Part shown: piece after piece, positions 60,998 through 64,000 of the stretch
Position numbering within the stretch: position 1 is the stretch's first letter
How the letters are laid out: the number at the start of each line of letters is the position of its first letter
Source: an uncultured Oscillospiraceae bacterium
Lineage (GTDB): Bacteria; Bacillota; Clostridia; Oscillospirales; Oscillospiraceae
Direction of reading: 5' to 3'
DNA: 64,000 bases
NCBI GenBank assembly: GCA_947587485.1
Contig: CANPXZ010000002.1
Span: 1 to 64,000 of the forward strand
Position numbers and translations under genes: made by a program
Notes under the pieces: generated by a model
Told to the model about the DNA's origin: nothing
The model's input: the letters and a program-made list of their open reading frames with translations, nothing else
The model's database searches: none

Positions 60998-61738
60998 ATG
61001 TCCGGACATTCCAAATGGCACAACATACAAAAGACCAAAGGCGCGGCCGACGCCAAGCGGGCCCAGGCATTCACCAAGATCGCCCGTGAGATCATCGTGG
61101 CGGTGAAGGAGGGCGGCAGCGGCGACCCGAAGAACAATATGCGTCTTGCCGCCGTCATCACCAAGGCCAAGGCCGCCAATATGCCCAACGACAACATCAA
61201 GCGCACCATCGACAAGGCCCTCGGCAGCGGCGATACCTCCAGCTTTGAGTCCGTCACCTATGAGGGGTACGGCCCCAGCGGCGTGGCCATCATCGTGGAG
61301 GCCATGACCGACAACCGCAACCGCACCGCCAGCGACGTGCGCCACACCTTTGACAAGTATAACGGCAATATGGGCCCCACCAACTGCGTCAGCTGGTCCT
61401 TTGACCGGAAGGGCGTCATCGTGGTGGACAACGAGGACGGAGATCTGGACGAGGACACCGTCATGATGGACGCCATGGAGGCCGGCGCCGCCGATATGGA
61501 GACGGAGGAGGGCGTGTTCACTCTCTACACCGCGCCGGAGGACGTGACTGCCGTGGCGGATTACATGACCGCCCACGGATATAAGCTGGACTCCGCTCAG
61601 GAGGAGATGGTGCCCCAGAACTACGTCAATCTGACGGCCGAGGGCGACCGGAAGAACATGCAGAAGATGCTGGACATCTTCGAGGACAACGAGGACGTGC
61701 AGAACGTCTGGCACAACTGGGGGAACATGGACGATTAA
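60998..61738 (+). CDS. yebC: YebC/TACO1 family protein
   Basis: 246 residues. MSGHSKWHNIQKTKGAADAKRAQAFTKIAREI is diagnostic, followed by AANMPNDNIKRTIDKALG and the C-terminal block MLDIFEDNEDVQNVWHN. Older work calls it a transcription regulator; recent work ties bacterial YebC to translation of proline-rich stretches, which suits a genome with long Pro-rich stalks (inference). Confidence 0.94.
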   Translation: MSGHSKWHNIQKTKGAADAKRAQAFTKIAREIIVAVKEGGSGDPKNNMRLAAVITKAKAANMPNDNIKRTIDKALGSGDTSSFESVTYEGYGPSGVAIIVEAMTDNRNRTASDVRHTFDKYNGNMGPTNCVSWSFDRKGVIVVDNEDGDLDEDTVMMDAMEAGAADMETEEGVFTLYTAPEDVTAVADYMTAHGYKLDSAQEEMVPQNYVNLTAEGDRKNMQKMLDIFEDNEDVQNVWHNWGNMDD

Positions 61739-61814
61739 CGTCCGACAGAGGGAAGCGAAGCCCGGTCAGGGCGAGCCACGCGGCGGGATTCACTTCCGCC
61801 GAAGCAGTTTAAAT

Positions 61815-62160
61815 AATGAGCCTTCCGAATGGCCGCGGGCACGAGCCGAAAGGCTGTGCGTGAGGAAAGTCCGGGCTCCATAGGGCAGGAATAACGGGTA
61901 ACGCCCGCCGATGGCGACATCAGGACGAGTGCAACAGAGATATACCGCCGCGCTTGGCGCGGTAAGGGTGGAAAGGCGGTGTAAGAGACCGCCCGGCGTT
62001 CTGGCAACAGTGCGCCGCTGTAAACTCTATTCGGAGCAACACCGTGGAGGGGAACATGACCGGCCCGGTCTCCCCGGGGAGGTGGCTGGAGCGCAGCGGC
62101 AACGCGGCGCCTAGATAGATGGCCATTTTGAACAGAATCCGGCTTACAAGAGGACTCATT
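61815..62160 (+). ncRNA. rnpB: RNase P RNA
   Basis: Catalytic RNA that trims tRNA 5' ends. Diagnostic segments: GTGAGGAAAGTCCGGGCTCC (61860-61879), ACGGGTAACGCCCG, CAGTGCGCCGCTGTAAACTC with the GTAAACTC part near 62020, and the closing stem AATGAG (61815-61820) with CTCATT (62155-62160). About 346 nt, type A size. Ends are set by the P1 stem and may be off by a few bases. 61739-61814 holds a small GC hairpin (GGCGGGA / TTCCGCC) and no clear promoter. Confidence 0.93.
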
Positions 62161-62164
62161 TTTT

Positions 62165-62197
62165 AAAAGAGACAGGAACCGTTCCTGTCTCTTTTTA
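62165..62197 (+). terminator. Terminator of rnpB
   Basis: 15-bp inverted repeat AAAAGAGACAGGAAC / GTTCCTGTCTCTTTT separated by one base (so the inner pairs open as loop), followed by TAT. Confidence 0.9.
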
Positions 62198-62221
62198 TAT
62201 CATGTTGTAGTCGTTTGTTGC

Positions 62222-62250
62222 TTGTAAACCACAAGATGTTGTATTATAAT
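62222..62250 (+). promoter_or_regulatory. Sigma-A promoter of murD
   Basis: TTGTAA (62222-62227), 17-bp spacer, TATAAT (62245-62250). Start near 62257, which rules out the in-frame ATGs at 62215 and 62236 as starts of murD. Confidence 0.85.
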
Positions 62251-62274
62251 GACCGTGATTGTGAGGTGCGATCT

Positions 62275-63660
62275 TTGACGCTGAAGGAATATCTGTCGGG
62301 GCTTGTGGGAAAGCGCGCGGCCGTGGTGGGCGCGGGGCTCTCCAACAGGCCGCTGGTAACGCTGCTGGCGGACGCCGGGGTGGATACCACCGTTTATGAT
62401 AAAGCGGAGCCCGCCGCCCTGGGGGCTTTTTACGATACCTGCGCCGCCAAGGGCGTGAAGTTCCATCTGGGAGAGGGCTACCTGGATGGGCTGGACGGGG
62501 ACATCGTGTTCCGCAGCCCCAGCATATTGCCGTTCCGGCCGGAGCTTGCCCGGCTGGCGGATAAGGGCGCGGAGATCACCAGCGAGATGGAGGTCTTTTT
62601 TAAGCTCTGTCCCTGTCCCATCGTGGCCGTGACCGGGTCTGACGGCAAGACCACCACTACCACCGTCATCGCAAGGCTCCTGGAGGCCGCCGGGCGCACG
62701 GTCTGGCTGGGCGGGAACATCGGCCGGCCCCTGCTGGCAGATGTGGATAAGATCCGGCCGGACGACGCGGCGGTGCTGGAGCTGAGCTCCTTCCAGCTGC
62801 ATTCCATGCGGTGCGCCCCGGACGTGGCGGTGATCACCAACATCGCCCCCAACCATCTGGACATCCATAAGGACTATCAGGACTATATCGACGCGAAAAA
62901 GCGGATATTCAAAAATCAAAAGCCCACGGGAAAGCTTGTCCTGAACCGGGACAACGCTGTGACGGCGTCCTGTGCTCCCGAGGCCCCCGGGCAGGTCTGG
63001 TGGTTCAGCAGGAGGGAGAAGGCGGACCCGGGCGTATATCTGCGGCCGGACGGCATGATCTGCGCCCGCGTGGACGGGACCGAGACCGAGATCATGCCGG
63101 CGGCGGACATCCGGGTGCCCGGCATGCACAACGTGGAGAACATGATGACGGCCTTCGCCGCCGCGTGGGGTCTGGCGCCGCCGGAGACCATGGCAGAGGT
63201 GGCCCGGACCTTTCCCGGCGTGGCCCACCGGCTGGAGACTGTGCGGGTCCACAAGGGCGTGACGTACATCAACGACTCCATCGCCTCCAGCCCGGACCGG
63301 ACGATGGCGGGCCTTGCCTGCTTTGACGAGAAGATCATCCTCATGGCCGGGGGAAAGGACAAGGGCGTGCCCTTTGACGCGCTGGGACCGGCTGTGTGCC
63401 GGCATGTGAAGAAGCTGTATCTGACCGGACTCACGGCGGGGAAGATCAAGGCCGCCGTGGAGGCCGCGCCGGAGTACCGTCCCGGCGCGCCGGAGATATT
63501 CGTGCTGGAGGATTTCGCCGAGACGGTGAAGGCGGCGGCCGCCGCCGCAGTACCGGGGGATACGGTGCTGATGAGCCCCGCCAGCACGTCCTTTGACCGA
63601 TTTAAGAATTTTGAGGAACGGGGAGAGCTGTTCCGGAAGATCATCATGGAAATGGAGTGA
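62275..63660 (+). CDS. murD: UDP-MurNAc-L-Ala:D-Glu ligase
   Basis: Adds D-glutamate to the wall precursor. 461 residues: N-terminal VVGAGLSNRPLVTLL, ATP loop VTGSDGKTTTTT, ELSSFQLHSM, IAPNHLDIHKD, NDSIASSPDRTMAGL. The TTG at 62275 is chosen: GAGGTG ends 6 bases before it and the promoter lies just upstream. The P-loop has Ser-Asp where GTNGKTT is usual, a mild variant. Confidence 0.9.
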   Translation: MTLKEYLSGLVGKRAAVVGAGLSNRPLVTLLADAGVDTTVYDKAEPAALGAFYDTCAAKGVKFHLGEGYLDGLDGDIVFRSPSILPFRPELARLADKGAEITSEMEVFFKLCPCPIVAVTGSDGKTTTTTVIARLLEAAGRTVWLGGNIGRPLLADVDKIRPDDAAVLELSSFQLHSMRCAPDVAVITNIAPNHLDIHKDYQDYIDAKKRIFKNQKPTGKLVLNRDNAVTASCAPEAPGQVWWFSRREKADPGVYLRPDGMICARVDGTETEIMPAADIRVPGMHNVENMMTAFAAAWGLAPPETMAEVARTFPGVAHRLETVRVHKGVTYINDSIASSPDRTMAGLACFDEKIILMAGGKDKGVPFDALGPAVCRHVKKLYLTGLTAGKIKAAVEAAPEYRPGAPEIFVLEDFAETVKAAAAAAVPGDTVLMSPASTSFDRFKNFEERGELFRKIIMEME

Positions 63661-63665
63661 TAGCT

Positions 63666-64000
63666 ATGGAACTGATCGAACTGGCCCGGCGGCTGTCCGG
63701 GCTGAGCGGCCCCTCCGGATTCGAGGGGCCGGTCTGCGAGTACGTCGCAAACTACCTGCATCCCTTCGCGGATGAGGTGTATACCGACGTGCTGGGCAGC
63801 GTGACGGCCTGGAAGCGCTGCGGCAAGCCCGGGGCCAAGACGGTCCTGCTGGACGCCCATATGGACGAGATCGGCCTCGTCACCACCGGGGTGAAGGACG
63901 GCTTTTTGTCCTTTGCCACCCTGGGCGGGGTGGACCCGAGGATGCTCCCGGCCCGGGAGGTGCAGGTGCTGACCGAGCCGCCCCTGTACGGCGTGATCGC
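63666..64000 (+). CDS. M42 family metallopeptidase (N-terminal part)
   Basis: Open to the end of the window; 111 residues visible. MELIELARRLSGLSGPSGFEGPVCEYV and VLLDAHMDEIGLVV (metal-binding His and Asp) followed by GGVDPRMLPAREV are typical of M42 aminopeptidases (FrvX/PepA-type), cytoplasmic cobalt- or zinc-dependent oligomers that trim peptides. Five bases after murD, GGAGTGATA ribosome site; likely same transcript. Confidence 0.85.
   Translation, partial: MELIELARRLSGLSGPSGFEGPVCEYVANYLHPFADEVYTDVLGSVTAWKRCGKPGAKTVLLDAHMDEIGLVTTGVKDGFLSFATLGGVDPRMLPAREVQVLTEPPLYGVI

Noticed and set aside
62215-62274. ATG start for murD at 62215
   Set aside because: It lies upstream of the promoter -35/-10; the TTG at 62275 has a proper ribosome site.
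1-64000. tRNA genes, insertion sequences or prophage
   Set aside because: I found no GTTCRANNC T-arm in a cloverleaf context, no transposase or integrase motifs and no flanking direct repeats.

Overview
The window is GC-rich DNA from a Gram-positive, spore-forming member of the Clostridia. The closest fit by gene content is a gut Oscillospiraceae-type organism (Flavonifractor/Oscillibacter relatives); this is inferred from gene content, not from a database match. Supporting signs are the Firmicutes cluster yicC-remA-gmk-rpoZ-priA-def-fmt-rsmB-rlmN-prpC-prkC-rsgA, the cdaA-cdaR pair, sporulation genes (PdaB, SpoVB-like, SipL-like), a sortase-type surface protein, an M60 (mucin-type) peptidase, and many exact 17-bp-spaced sigma-A promoters. 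Nearly all genes are on the + strand; only four are on the - strand (a GH20 enzyme, an exonuclease, CoaX-like and SpoVB-like).

Layout. 1-5.6 kb: end of an oligopeptide ABC transporter operon (permeases B and C, ATPases D and F) and a degenerate ApbE-like membrane protein; both ATPases have unusual additions. 5.6-9.8 kb: a COG1840-type (iron-like) ABC importer (binding protein, fused permease, ATPase) behind a consensus promoter. 9.8-14.3 kb: a ROK-like kinase, spore deacetylase PdaB and a GH20 glycosidase. 14.5-21.5 kb: a two-gene surface system, a 1,893-residue secreted M60 metallopeptidase with a dockerin, followed by a wall-anchored protein with a cohesin-like domain and a FIVAR module. 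21.6-30.2 kb: the pyrimidine operon pyrC-carB-pyrK-pyrD-pyrF-pyrE-pyrB, without carA, and with a PyrI-like zinc ribbon fused to PyrB. 30.2-32.9 kb: a stand-alone structured RNA gene and a BspA-type leucine-rich-repeat surface protein. 32.9-42.8 kb: DEDDh exonuclease, ddl-murF, a GltD/NfnB-like oxidoreductase, CoaX, SpoVB-like flippase, ispD-ispF, and a DUF3343/cysteine desulfurase pair. 42.9-47.5 kb: c-di-AMP synthase operon leading into RseC-like, DUF5685, DnaJ-type and membrane proteins. 47.5-59.2 kb: the housekeeping cluster. 59.2-64 kb: a 50-residue membrane protein, SipL-like spore coat morphogenesis protein, YebC, the RNase P RNA, murD and the start of an M42 peptidase.

The most interesting items are: (1) the dockerin-M60 peptidase next to a cohesin-like wall-anchored partner; (2) two related elements in which a transcription terminator, a CATACAAT block and the Shine-Dalgarno site of the next small gene are superimposed; (3) an orphan RNA gene of about 215 nt with its own promoter and terminator; (4) PyrB with an exactly PyrI-spaced zinc ribbon; (5) ABC ATPases with a coiled-coil insert and a membrane tail, next to an ApbE-like protein that has lost its key residues; (6) sigma-E-like promoter geometry before pdaB and sipL.
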